DNA of 27,818 nt from contig CAMPJN010000007.1 in assembly GCA_946886875.1 (NCBI GenBank), forward strand, positions 1 to 27,818, written 5' to 3'. Position 1 is the first letter of the stretch; every line of letters begins with the position of its first letter. A program made the position numbers and the translations under genes. The notes beneath the pieces are model-generated. The model was not told where the DNA came from, made no database searches, and saw only the letters and a program-made list of their open reading frames with translations. The DNA is from an uncultured Pseudomonas sp. (GTDB lineage: Bacteria > Pseudomonadota > Gammaproteobacteria > Pseudomonadales > Pseudomonadaceae). Positions 8,595-16,038 of the stretch are shown piece by piece.

Positions 8595-10360
8595 GGCGAA
8601 GGCTCCAGACTCACGGCGATACTGCGCGGCGCCAGGGTGCCCTGGGCGAACTGGTCGAGGTCCAGGCCGCGGCTGAACAGCAGGCGCGCGGCTGGGTTCA
8701 GCGCTTCGCCGCGCACTGCCGTATCGCTGAGGTTGAGGTCGATACGCAGCAGGCTGTCGTCGCCCAGGCGCCAGACGGCGGCGATCGCGCCCTCGGCAAA
8801 CAGGCTTAGGCGCTCCGAGTGCGCACCGGGTAAGCGCGGCAGCAGATGTTCGTGGCGCAGCTGCAGCAGCTTCTGGTAATAGTCGCGCCAGGCCTGCTGC
8901 TCGGGGTTCTGGCGCGGGTCGAACAAGGGCAGGGAGTCGGCGAAGCTGCTCAGGGCGTTTGGATCGGGGATGCGCTCGCGCTGGGCCGGGTCGGCGAACT
9001 CGGCGAATTCGCTGAACTCGTTGCGGCGGCCCTCGCGCACCGCGGTGGCCAGCGGCTCGCGGTAATCGGTGAAATACAGGAACGGCTGCCTGGCCCCCCA
9101 GTCCTCGCCCATGAACAGCAGCGGGATCATCGGACACAGCAACAGCAAGGCGATCGCGGCTTTCAGCACATCCTCGTTGGCGAGCTCGATCAAGCGCTCG
9201 CCGAACGCCCGGTTGCCGATCTGGTCGTGGTTCTGCAAAAACAGCACGAAGGAGGTCGGCGGCAGATGGGCGCTGGTTTCTCCGCGAGACTGGCTATGCC
9301 GGTTGAGGTGGCCCTGATAGACGAAACCTTCGGCCAGGCAGCGCAGCAGCTTGCGCGTGGGGTCCTGTCTGAAATCCGCGTAATAGCCTTGTTTTTCGCC
9401 GGTGAGCAACACATGCAGGACGTTATGGCCGTCGTCGTTCCATTGCGCGACGTAGCCCTTGTTCAACAGGCTCGCGCTGTTGTCCTCGTTTTCCAGAATC
9501 AGGTGCACTTGGCGATTGCCGCCGACCGCGCCGTGCACGCGCTCAGCCAGCTCGACGAGAAAGCCCTGTTCGGGAATGGCATGCACCGCATCCAGGCGCA
9601 GGCCGTCGACGCGGTAGTCGAGTACCCACATCAGGGCGTTTTCACAGAAAAAATCCCGTACTTGCTGGCGCTGGAAGTCGATCGACGGCCCCCAGGGCGT
9701 CTGCGCTTGCATATTGAAGAACGCTCGGGCGTACTGGCCGAGATAATTGCCCTCGGGGCCGAAGTGGTTGTAGACCACGTCGATAAACACCATCAAACCC
9801 AGGCTATGGGCTGTGTCGATCAGGTGTTTCAACTGCGCCGGGGTGCCGTAGGCGCTGGCCGGGGCGAACGGCAATACACCGTCGTAACCCCAGTTGCGCT
9901 GGCCGGGAAATTCGCCGATGGGCATCAGTTCGATGGCGGTGACCCCCAGCTCGACCAGGCTCGGCAGTAAGGCTTCGACGCCGACGAAGCCGCCGAACAG
10001 GCCCGCGTGCACTTCGTAGATCACCGTTTCGTGCCAGGGCCGCCCCAGCCAACTGGTCGCCTGCCAGCGGTAGGACTGGTGATCGACCACCTGGCTCGGC
10101 CCCTGCACGCCCTCGATCTGAGCCCGCGAGGCGGGGTCTGGCACTAGCAGATGCTGGTCGATCAGAAAGCGGTAGGTTTGCCCTTCGGCGCACTCCAGGC
10201 GTGCGCAGAACCAGCCGTCGTCTTCGGCTTGCAGCGCATGGGAGCGACCGTTGCTGAAGACCACGGCGACCTGGTTGGCATCCGGCGCCCACAGGGAGAA
10301 TCGGGTACATCGCTCGTTTTCTCGTAGCGCGCCATGTTGATATTCGACCGGTGTAATCAA
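8591..10360 (-). CDS. treZ: Malto-oligosyltrehalose trehalohydrolase TreZ
   Basis: A 589-residue GH13 enzyme that hydrolyses maltooligosyl-trehalose to free trehalose and a shortened maltodextrin. The N-terminal beta-sandwich (about 1-100) is followed by the barrel with FIDVVYNHFGPEGNYL (192-207), VDGLRLDAVHAIP (251-263, nucleophile Asp257), LILENED (287-293, acid/base Glu290) and QNHDQIGNRAFG (376-387, Asp379). The start is an unusual TTG at 10360, with the glgA stop overlapping as TTGA. The translation from this point begins MITPVEYQHG and includes the expected N terminus, and no nearby ATG is available. Only a weak GGCGGGGG precedes it, so expression may depend on ribosomes finishing glgA. 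Confidence 0.94.
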   Translation of the reverse strand: MITPVEYQHGALRENERCTRFSLWAPDANQVAVVFSNGRSHALQAEDDGWFCARLECAEGQTYRFLIDQHLLVPDPASRAQIEGVQGPSQVVDHQSYRWQATSWLGRPWHETVIYEVHAGLFGGFVGVEALLPSLVELGVTAIELMPIGEFPGQRNWGYDGVLPFAPASAYGTPAQLKHLIDTAHSLGLMVFIDVVYNHFGPEGNYLGQYARAFFNMQAQTPWGPSIDFQRQQVRDFFCENALMWVLDYRVDGLRLDAVHAIPEQGFLVELAERVHGAVGGNRQVHLILENEDNSASLLNKGYVAQWNDDGHNVLHVLLTGEKQGYYADFRQDPTRKLLRCLAEGFVYQGHLNRHSQSRGETSAHLPPTSFVLFLQNHDQIGNRAFGERLIELANEDVLKAAIALLLLCPMIPLLFMGEDWGARQPFLYFTDYREPLATAVREGRRNEFSEFAEFADPAQRERIPDPNALSSFADSLPLFDPRQNPEQQAWRDYYQKLLQLRHEHLLPRLPGAHSERLSLFAEGAIAAVWRLGDDSLLRIDLNLSDTAVRGEALNPAARLLFSRGLDLDQFAQGTLAPRSIAVSLEPSP

Positions 10361-11913
10361 GGTATTACCCCCGCCTGGGCCTTCGCGGCGTCGGGGTGCG
10401 CGTGCGGTAACAGCAAGCGCAGGTAGAGCTGGTCATACGGCTGAACTGCTTGACGCCAATAAAGTGGCGTGGCCATCGCCTGGCAGCGCATGGCATTGAG
10501 CAGCTCGGGATGGCGGAAAACATACAGGGCGCGTTCGATCGCCTGCAGATAGCTGGAACGACTGGCTTCGTGGAACAGGAAGCCATTGACCCCGTCTTCG
10601 ATGGTATCGGCCAGGCCACCGGTGCAACGGGCGATCGGCAGCGAGCCGAAACGCTGGGCATACATCTGGCTGAGGCCGCAGGGTTCGAAGCGCGAGGGCA
10701 TCAGCAGGAAGTCACTGGCGGCGAACATGCGTCGCGCATCGGTTTCGTTGAAGCCGATATGCACGCCGATACGCCCAGGGTGGCGCTGGGCCAGGGCGCT
10801 CATGGTCGCTTCCAACTCCGGTTCGCCACGGCCGATCACGGCCAGCCGGCCACCCGCTGCGACTATGGCTTCGGCGACTTCCAGGGTGAGGTCGATGCCT
10901 TTCTGTTCGACCAGACGCGAAACCACGGCGAACAGCGGGCCGGGATCGGAGTGCAGGGCAAAGATGCGCTCCACATAGGCGGCATTGGCGCGTTTACCCT
11001 GCCAGTGCTGGGCGCTGAAACCCTCGACCAGATGTGGGTCGCTGGTCGGGTCCCAGCTGTCGTCGATGCCATTGGCGATGCCGCTCAGACGGCCCTCGGC
11101 CACCGCACACCTGAGCAGGCCATCGAGCCCGCAGCCGAAGTCGGCGGTGGTGATCTCGCGCGCATAGGTCTGGCTGACCGTGGTGATATAGCTGGCATAG
11201 GCGATGCCGGCCTTCATAAAGGACAGCTTGCCGTAGAACTCCATATTGGCCCGGGCGCCATTCATGGCCTCCTCGGGCAGGCCCAGCTCCGGTGAGCGGC
11301 GCGCATCGCACAAACCCTGATAAGCCAGGTTGTGAATGGTGAACACGCTCGGTGTGCGCAAGCCGCGCCAGGCCATATAGGCCGGCGTCAGGCCGCTGGG
11401 CCAGTCGTTGGCATGTACCAGCTCCGGGCACCATTGCATGCCGGCATTGCCGGCGGCGATTTCCGCCGCGGCCAGGCCCAGGCGGGCGAAGCGAATAGGG
11501 TTGTCGGGCCAATCGCGATTCTCGGTATCGGTATAGGGCGAGCCATCGCGCTCGTACAACGCCGGGCAGAGGATCACGTAAACGATCAAGCCGTCGCTGA
11601 GGTCCATGCGGCCGATGCGGCAAGCGGGCAGGGCGGCATGGCCGGCGATACGGCCGATGATGCGAATCGGGTTCTCGCTGGCCAGCACCTGCGGATAACC
11701 CGGAATCAGCACGCGTATATCGTGGTACGCGGCCAACGCCCTGGGCAGCGCCGCGGACACGTCGCCGAGGCCACCGATCTTCACCAGGTCGGCGAACTCG
11801 GAAGTCACATAAAGGATTTTTTTCTTGTTGCTATTGATGTGTTCTAAGAGCGGGGTTCTGGCTGCGAGGTAGTCCAAATTGTCCAACTGAGCCGGAGCTC
11901 CAAGATTTCCCAT
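10357..11913 (-). CDS. glgA: Glycogen synthase GlgA (GT5)
   Basis: A 518-residue retaining glucosyltransferase that adds glucose from a nucleotide sugar to the non-reducing end of an alpha-1,4-glucan. Seen: ILYVTSEF then K45 in KIGGLGDV (donor loop), VHANDWPSG (167-175), the IHNLAYQG segment (193-200), SRLVEQKG (332-339) with Arg333 and Lys338, and SRFEPCGLSQMYAQRFGSLP (407-426) with Glu410. The start is the ATG at 11913 because GGAGGA lies 7 nt upstream; the frame could extend 16 codons to 11961 without a ribosome site. It is the first gene of the operon. No glgC (ADP-glucose pyrophosphorylase) is present in this window, so the donor supply is not shown here. Confidence 0.95.
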   Translation of the reverse strand: MGNLGAPAQLDNLDYLAARTPLLEHINSNKKKILYVTSEFADLVKIGGLGDVSAALPRALAAYHDIRVLIPGYPQVLASENPIRIIGRIAGHAALPACRIGRMDLSDGLIVYVILCPALYERDGSPYTDTENRDWPDNPIRFARLGLAAAEIAAGNAGMQWCPELVHANDWPSGLTPAYMAWRGLRTPSVFTIHNLAYQGLCDARRSPELGLPEEAMNGARANMEFYGKLSFMKAGIAYASYITTVSQTYAREITTADFGCGLDGLLRCAVAEGRLSGIANGIDDSWDPTSDPHLVEGFSAQHWQGKRANAAYVERIFALHSDPGPLFAVVSRLVEQKGIDLTLEVAEAIVAAGGRLAVIGRGEPELEATMSALAQRHPGRIGVHIGFNETDARRMFAASDFLLMPSRFEPCGLSQMYAQRFGSLPIARCTGGLADTIEDGVNGFLFHEASRSSYLQAIERALYVFRHPELLNAMRCQAMATPLYWRQAVQPYDQLYLRLLLPHAHPDAAKAQAGVIP

Positions 11914-12185
11914 ACCGTCCTCCGGTGAAGCATCCTGGCAGGACCAAGCAGCCCCGCACACTCAATGGCAAGCCGTTAAGCGACTCCGTGTTCTGCGAGC
12001 TGATGTACAAGCTGGCGTTAGTGAAGCCTCCGAAGAATCCTGACCGGCTGCGGATTTAGAAAGTTTCACCTTTTTTTCGAAAACCCCGACACGAAGCCAG
12101 CAGCCACGCAAAACCCCTGAACCAAGTGCACGGCAGCCTCTCCAACGCCTCGGATCGGTTGGCAGACAGTGATGGGAGTAGGGCA

Positions 12186-12672
12186 ATGCGCAGTGTCGAG
12201 CAGGTGGTGAATTTTTTAGCGCGTAATAACTTGGTCATGACTACTGCGGAATCGGCCACGGCAGGATTGATCGCGGCGCTGGTCGCCGATATTCCGGGGT
12301 GCGCCGCAGTGTTCGATAGCGGCTTCGTGGTTTATTCGGTCGATGCAAAAAAAATCGCAACTGGGCGTTGATCCGCAAACAATCGAGCGCTTTGGTTTAA
12401 CCAGTGAGGAAGTTGCTCGTGAAATGGCCCGCGGCGCATTGGCGCGCAGTGGTGCGACTATCGCCCTGGCCAATACCGGCATGGCCTCGGCGGATAGCGA
12501 GTTGGATGGGGTTATGTGTTTTGCCTGCGCAATGGAAGTGGCGGGGCATATTGCGGCGGTCAGTGAAACCGTCAAGTTCGAAGGCCAACGCAACAAGGTC
12601 AGGACTGCCGCCGCGCGCCATGCCCTGTTGCATCTTCCGGATTACTATGAGCGCCTGAAAGCCCCGGAATAG
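12186..12672 (+). pseudogene. CinA C-terminal-family (PncC-like) gene with +1 frameshift at A8
   Basis: Two overlapping frames together encode one 161-residue protein of the CinA C-terminal family (nicotinamide-nucleotide amidase PncC type; close members are about 160 aa). Frame one (12186-12371) gives TTAESATAGLIAAL and GFVVYSVDAKK, then runs into a stop. Frame two (read from 12343 or before) resumes with SQLGVDPQTIERFGL and ends normally at 12672. The switch falls on eight A at 12347-12354; seven A would restore one frame. Either the gene is broken, the base call is wrong, or slippage on the A run makes full-length protein. The family's SCTGG and GIAGPDGG motifs read SATAG and GMASADSE here, so enzymatic activity is doubtful even when intact. 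The ATG at 12186 has a GGGAG site upstream. It is divergent from glgA. Confidence 0.8.
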
Positions 12673-12706
12673 AGGGCTTTCAATGAAGGCGTCAGAGTGG
12701 AACAGG

Positions 12707-13171
12707 TCAGAAAGACCAATGACGTTTGACGATCTGGATGTTCAGACCATTACCCATGCCATGAAACAACTCCTGGGCAAATTCGGTGTAGAGGGTGTTC
12801 TCTGCGTCATCGCATTCCAGCACCAACCAGGTGATGTCGGCGGTTGCCGGCGTTTCTGCGCTATTGCCTACACAACCCTGGGTGCAATCGTCATCATCTA
12901 GACGTGGATAACTTGCTCGCGCCTGGGATTGGCAACTGCTATAGCCGCGTTCAGCCAAATACCCAGAGCTGAAGTTATTACGGTGGGGGAAGTAATCAAT
13001 ATCTTCGCCGAATATAGAGGCGGTACTTTGTTTGCTATATAAAAGAATGGCGCTCATTAATGTAATGGCGCTGATTAGTGTGGCGAAAGTACATAGAACT
13101 ATATTCAAGCGTTGTTCACGTTCAGCCCAATTCAATTCGCTGAAAAAATATTTGTGTGCGCTAATATCCAT
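12707..13171 (-). CDS. Hypothetical single-pass membrane protein
   Basis: I do not recognise this 154-residue protein. It begins MDISAHKYFFSELNWAEREQ, then has one hydrophobic helix (about residues 23-45, LNIVLCTFATLISAITLMSA and on), so it is probably a type II inner-membrane protein with a periplasmic part of about 105 residues. That part has four cysteines, at about residues 79, 95, 99 and 119, which could form disulfides. The start is the ATG at 13171 with AGGAGA 8 nt upstream; the ATG at 13189 lacks a good site. Base composition is more AT-rich than its neighbours, suggesting transfer or weak constraint. A role in protein interaction or pilus/secretion scaffolding is possible, but nothing in the sequence shows it. 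Confidence 0.6.
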   Translation of the reverse strand: MDISAHKYFFSELNWAEREQRLNIVLCTFATLISAITLMSAILLYSKQSTASIFGEDIDYFPHRNNFSSGYLAERGYSSCQSQARASYPRLDDDDCTQGCVGNSAETPATADITWLVLECDDAENTLYTEFAQELFHGMGNGLNIQIVKRHWSF

Positions 13172-13292
13172 ATTTTTCTCTCCTGCCATGAGAGCAGCTA
13201 GTCAATGCTTACCGATAGTACGTCGGTGATCCATCGCGATAGCGGTTGTTACGTAAATCGACCCCTTTCAAAGAAACCACATGGCAGGCGTG

Positions 13293-13616
13293 TCAATTAA
13301 TCTTATCGTGCGCTCGGTTTACCCATAGTTGTGAACCTCTGGTTCTTAACAGAGGTTTTTTCGAGTAAGTGGGCAGCGCTTTCTTGTAGTGCGGCTCGAT
13401 AGCCGTACGTGGTGACAATGCTCCTTTTTCACTGAATAGATCAAGCTTTATCAAGCGTACAACCTCGTCCAAAGTGAGACTTCGATCAATTACGCGTTTA
13501 AATTCTTCGCCATCGTGGCGGCTTATGGCGAGTACCAGGCTTCCGTCTGGCCTGCCCGTGCTTGACACCTCGCAATCGCAAAGGTCGCTTAAGAGAACGT
13601 CCAGGTCGGTGGTCAT
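13293..13616 (-). CDS. Hypothetical protein
   Basis: A 107-residue soluble protein of unknown function. The N-terminal 65 residues look like a folded small domain (LDVLLSDLCDCEV, SLVLAISRHDGEEF, SLTLDEVVRLIKLDLF), while the C-terminal 40 are basic and probably disordered. A purine-rich stretch (GAGGGTAGGGA) precedes the ATG at 13616. It lies in AT-rich DNA beside another orphan gene on the same strand, 121 bp away. A plus-strand terminator-like hairpin lies inside its 3' part, which is odd for a conserved gene and lowers confidence. No family match is recognised. Confidence 0.5.
   Translation of the reverse strand: MTTDLDVLLSDLCDCEVSSTGRPDGSLVLAISRHDGEEFKRVIDRSLTLDEVVRLIKLDLFSEKGALSPRTAIEPHYKKALPTYSKKPLLRTRGSQLWVNRAHDKIN
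13334..13361 (+). terminator. Intrinsic-terminator-like hairpin
   Basis: AACCTCTG (13334-13341) pairs perfectly with CAGAGGTT (13350-13357) around an 8-nt loop, and a run of six T (13356-13361) follows on the plus strand. The form is a standard rho-independent terminator. It lies within the minus-strand hypothetical gene 13293-13616, and the nearest upstream plus-strand gene ends 660 bp earlier, so what it terminates is unclear. Confidence 0.5.
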
Positions 13617-13980
13617 TTGTCCCTACCCTCGGGTGCGTAGCTTGAAAGTAGCTGTAAAAAATCGAGGCGCCAACTGCTCCGATAAACGGTGCTTTTCGCA
13701 ATTAAAATGCCATCATTTTCAGCGCGTTTTTAGATTCGACTACTTGTCTTGTACAGGTTTTGTATAGTTACGCCGCAGGTGCATATTTTATGTACTTGGA
13801 GCGTAACGCTTGCATTACTAAAGTTTGGCCTTTGGATAAATACGCCTGCGTCTATATGTTTTCTATATAAGTAGTCAGCTTTATTAGAGATTATTGCTTT
13901 AGTCACTGCCTTTGTTTTTGCGACGCTCGCAATGCTTACGACGACACCCAGCTGATCCCTGACTATGACCGCGCGCCTGC
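13617..13980. other. AT-rich intergenic region
   Basis: No gene is supported in this stretch between the hypothetical gene and the nnrS control region. It is clearly more AT-rich than the surrounding DNA, with several A/T runs and TATA-like words (for example TGTATAGT near 13760, TCTATATAAG near 13862). It may hold a promoter for the minus-strand gene at 13616, but I cannot place one with confidence. Confidence 0.4.
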
Positions 13981-13982
13981 AG

Positions 13983-14038
13983 TGTTATTTGGACAAGATA
14001 GGGTGATAAATACCCTTGTGTATGGGGTGTAAATAACC
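13983..14038 (+). promoter_or_regulatory. Three predicted NorR boxes upstream of nnrS
   Basis: NorR binds GT-N7-AC sites, usually three in tandem, upstream of sigma-54 promoters. Here two strong sites match GGT-N7-ACC: GGTGATAAATACC (14002-14014) and GGTGTAAATAACC (14026-14038). A weaker third, TGTTATTTGGACA (13983-13995), fits GT-N7-AC. Centres are 19 and 24 bp apart, almost the same as the three sites at dnrN/norR (20 and 25 bp). The boxes are seen in the sequence; binding is inferred. Confidence 0.75.
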
Positions 14039-14049
14039 CCATGGTCACC

Positions 14050-14062
14050 CGACTGCTTGATA
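14050..14062 (-). promoter_or_regulatory. IHF-like site in the nnrS control region
   Basis: The minus strand reads TATCAAGCAGTCG, one mismatch from the IHF consensus WATCAANNNNTTR. It lies between the NorR boxes and the -24 element, where IHF usually bends DNA for sigma-54 activators. Short degenerate sites arise by chance, so this is weak alone. Confidence 0.35.
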
Positions 14063-14080
14063 TACCGGGTATTTTCGGGT

Positions 14081-14096
14081 TGGCACGAGTTATGGA
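14081..14096 (+). promoter_or_regulatory. Sigma-54-type promoter candidate for nnrS
   Basis: TGGCACGAGTTATGGA has a perfect -24 block (TGGCAC) but a poor -12 block (ATGG in place of TTGC). It begins 42 bp after the last NorR box, almost the same gap (40 bp) as at dnrN, which is the main reason to accept it. The leader to the nnrS start would be about 115 nt. Confidence 0.5.
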
Positions 14097-14220
14097 AGGG
14101 CTATCGTGGGCGCCGCTTCACGCGCGCCCGCGCTGCCAACCCCAAATCGCCCAATGGCGTAGTCTGGTTCGCCACCTCGCTCGTCATGCCCAGCTGATTG
14201 CGTTAACAGGAGTTTCACCT

Positions 14221-15411
14221 ATGCAAGTGCTCGACCGTCGTAAGGCACTATCGATTCATCCGCTCTGGCGGCTAGGGTTCAGGCCATTCTTTCTCGGCGG
14301 TTGCCTGTTCGCGCTGTTCGCCGTGCCACTTTGGCTGGCGGCCTTGAGCGGCTGGTTGGGTGAATGGCAGCCGGCTGGCGGTTGGTTGGTCTGGCACCGC
14401 CACGAACTGTTGTTCGGCTTCGCCATGGCCATAGTCGCCGGCTTTCTGTTGTCCGCGGTGCAAACCTGGACCGGCCGGCCGGGATTGCACGGTCGTGCCC
14501 TGGTCCTACTCGCGGGGTTCTGGCTGTTGGCGCGGTTGGCCTGGCTGGGCGATCTACCGCTGGCGCTGCTGGTTGTGCTGGAACTGGTATTTCCCCTGGC
14601 ATTGGCTGCCGTCATGGGCCGTACGCTGTGGTTGGTCAGGCAAAAACGTAATTACCCGATAGTGGTGGTGTTGCTGTTGCTGGCGGTTGCCGATGGCCTG
14701 TCGCTGCTCGGCCTGGCGAATGCCGACGAAGCGCTGCAGCGCCAGGCGGTGTTGGCCGGGGTCTGGTTGGTGGCGGCGATGATGGGTTTGATCGGCGGGC
14801 GGGTGATTCCATTTTTCACCCAGCGCGGTCTCGGCCGGGTCAATGCGGTGCAGCCTTGGCAGTGGCTCGACTGGGCCCTGCTGCTCGGTTCCGCGGCGGT
14901 GGCGGTGCTCTATGCCGCGGGTAGCGCATTGCAGAGCAATGTCTGGGTGGGCGGTTTGTTCGCGCTGTTGGCGCTCGGCCATGGGTTGCGTCTGGCGCGT
15001 TGGTACGACGCGGGCATCTGGCGGGTGCCGTTGCTCTGGTCGCTGCACCTGGCCTACGCCTGGTTGGCGCTCGCGTGCCTGGGCATGGCGCTGTGGCATT
15101 TCGGCCTGATCAGCAGTCAGAGCCAGCCGCTGCACGCGCTGACCGTGGGCTCCATGGCCGGACTGATTCTGGCGATGATCGCGCGGGTCAGCCTGGGCCA
15201 TACCGGGCGCATGTTGACGCCGCCGGCGGGGATGAACCTGGCATTTATCCTGCTGCACCTGGGCGCGCTGAGCCGGGTCGGGCTGATCGAGATCTGGCCG
15301 TTCGCGGGCCTGTGGCTGGCGGCAGCTTGCTGGGCGCTGGCGTTCGCCCTGTTCGCCTGGCGTTACGGCCCGATGCTGTGCAGCGCGCGGGTTGACGGGC
15401 ATCCGGGTTGA
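14221..15411 (+). CDS. nnrS: NnrS family membrane protein (NO response)
   Basis: A 396-residue polytopic inner-membrane protein with about 12 hydrophobic segments. NnrS proteins bind haem and copper in characterised cases and help cells survive nitrosative stress during denitrification. Family landmarks are WHRHELLFGFAMAIVAGFLL (58-77), QTWTGRPG (81-88), GGRVIPFFTQRGL in the middle, and the late ARVSLGHTGRM motif. The ATG at 14221 has AGGAG 8 nt upstream; the same frame is open back to 14041, but that extension contains the -24/-12 promoter and NorR site edge and has no homologous look. It is followed at 40 nt by a small membrane protein, probably co-transcribed. Control by NorR and sigma-54 is predicted from the upstream sites. 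Confidence 0.93.
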   Translation: MQVLDRRKALSIHPLWRLGFRPFFLGGCLFALFAVPLWLAALSGWLGEWQPAGGWLVWHRHELLFGFAMAIVAGFLLSAVQTWTGRPGLHGRALVLLAGFWLLARLAWLGDLPLALLVVLELVFPLALAAVMGRTLWLVRQKRNYPIVVVLLLLAVADGLSLLGLANADEALQRQAVLAGVWLVAAMMGLIGGRVIPFFTQRGLGRVNAVQPWQWLDWALLLGSAAVAVLYAAGSALQSNVWVGGLFALLALGHGLRLARWYDAGIWRVPLLWSLHLAYAWLALACLGMALWHFGLISSQSQPLHALTVGSMAGLILAMIARVSLGHTGRMLTPPAGMNLAFILLHLGALSRVGLIEIWPFAGLWLAAACWALAFALFAWRYGPMLCSARVDGHPG

Positions 15412-15451
15412 GCTGCGCGGACGGGCATGAGCGAGAGGGGGAGATCGAGCC

Positions 15452-15895
15452 ATGAGCTATGGAATTCTGCTGACGGTGCACCTGTTCGCCGCGCTGATAT
15501 TTATCGGCACGGTGTTCTTTGAAGTCTTGATCCTGGAGAGCGTGCGCAAGCAGGTGCCGACCGAGGTAATGGGGCAGATGGAGCGCGCCATCGGCCGCCG
15601 GGCCAGAAGCCTGATGCCCTGGGTGCTGCTGACGTTGTTCGGTGCCGGGCTGGGGATGCTCTGGTTGCGTTACCTGCCGGCGCTCGCCGCACCGCTGGCA
15701 TCGTCCTTCAATACCTTGTTAAGTCTGAAGATCATCCTCGCTGCCAGTGTGCTCGGGCACTTCTTCGGCGCCATGTGGCTATTCAGAAGCGGGAGCATGA
15801 ATGGCCGATATCTGCGCATCATTCACCTCAGCCTGTTTGCCCACATGCTCGGCATCGTGGTGCTGGCCAAGGGCATGTTCTATCTGAGTTGGTGA
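15452..15895 (+). CDS. Small four-helix membrane protein (CopD/DUF2269-like)
   Basis: A 147-residue protein with four predicted transmembrane helices (about 5-27, 55-75, 87-108, 121-143). Histidines lie in or near the helices at residues 10, 103, 125 and 131, as in CopD-like and HemJ-like membrane proteins, so haem or copper binding is possible. I cannot assign a specific function. The ATG at 15452 has GGGGGAG upstream. It follows nnrS by 40 nt on the same strand and so probably shares its NO-responsive promoter; a partner role for NnrS is inference. It ends facing dnrN, with a hairpin between them. Confidence 0.8.
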   Translation: MSYGILLTVHLFAALIFIGTVFFEVLILESVRKQVPTEVMGQMERAIGRRARSLMPWVLLTLFGAGLGMLWLRYLPALAAPLASSFNTLLSLKIILAASVLGHFFGAMWLFRSGSMNGRYLRIIHLSLFAHMLGIVVLAKGMFYLSW

Positions 15896-15911
15896 CAAGG
15901 CTTACCGTCTC

Positions 15912-15980
15912 GGATGGCGGACATGCCTTGGGCTTGTCCGTCATCCGGATGCCAGCGGCGGACAAGGCTGCGCCATGTCC
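15912..15980. repeat. REP-like palindrome pair between convergent genes
   Basis: GGATGGCGGACA (15912-15923) pairs with TGTCCGTCATCC (15935-15946) with one G-U pair. A second GGACA-N11-TGTCC unit at 15960-15980 is roughly the reverse complement of the first (15919-15939). This head-to-head pairing is like REP/BIME elements. It lies between two convergent genes and could act as a bidirectional transcript end, though no T run follows. Confidence 0.5.
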
Positions 15981-16038
15981 TCCCTGCCAAAGCATCCGGC
16001 AACAACCTGGATCCCGGATTACGCCAAAGGCTTGTCGG

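Noticed and set aside
12020..12070. AlgU-like promoter (AAACTT then TCAGG, minus strand) for glgA
   Set aside because: The -35-like word is acceptable, but the -10-like word matches at only three of five bases; too weak to list, although osmotic control of this operon would make sense.
14058..14070. Anr/Dnr half-site TTGATATACCGGG near nnrS
   Set aside because: Only the left half matches; the right half CGGGT is far from ATCAA.
14041..14220. 60-codon N-terminal extension of nnrS
   Set aside because: The frame is open, but the region holds the predicted IHF and -24/-12 sites, and the ATG at 14221 has AGGAG at good distance and gives the usual NnrS start.
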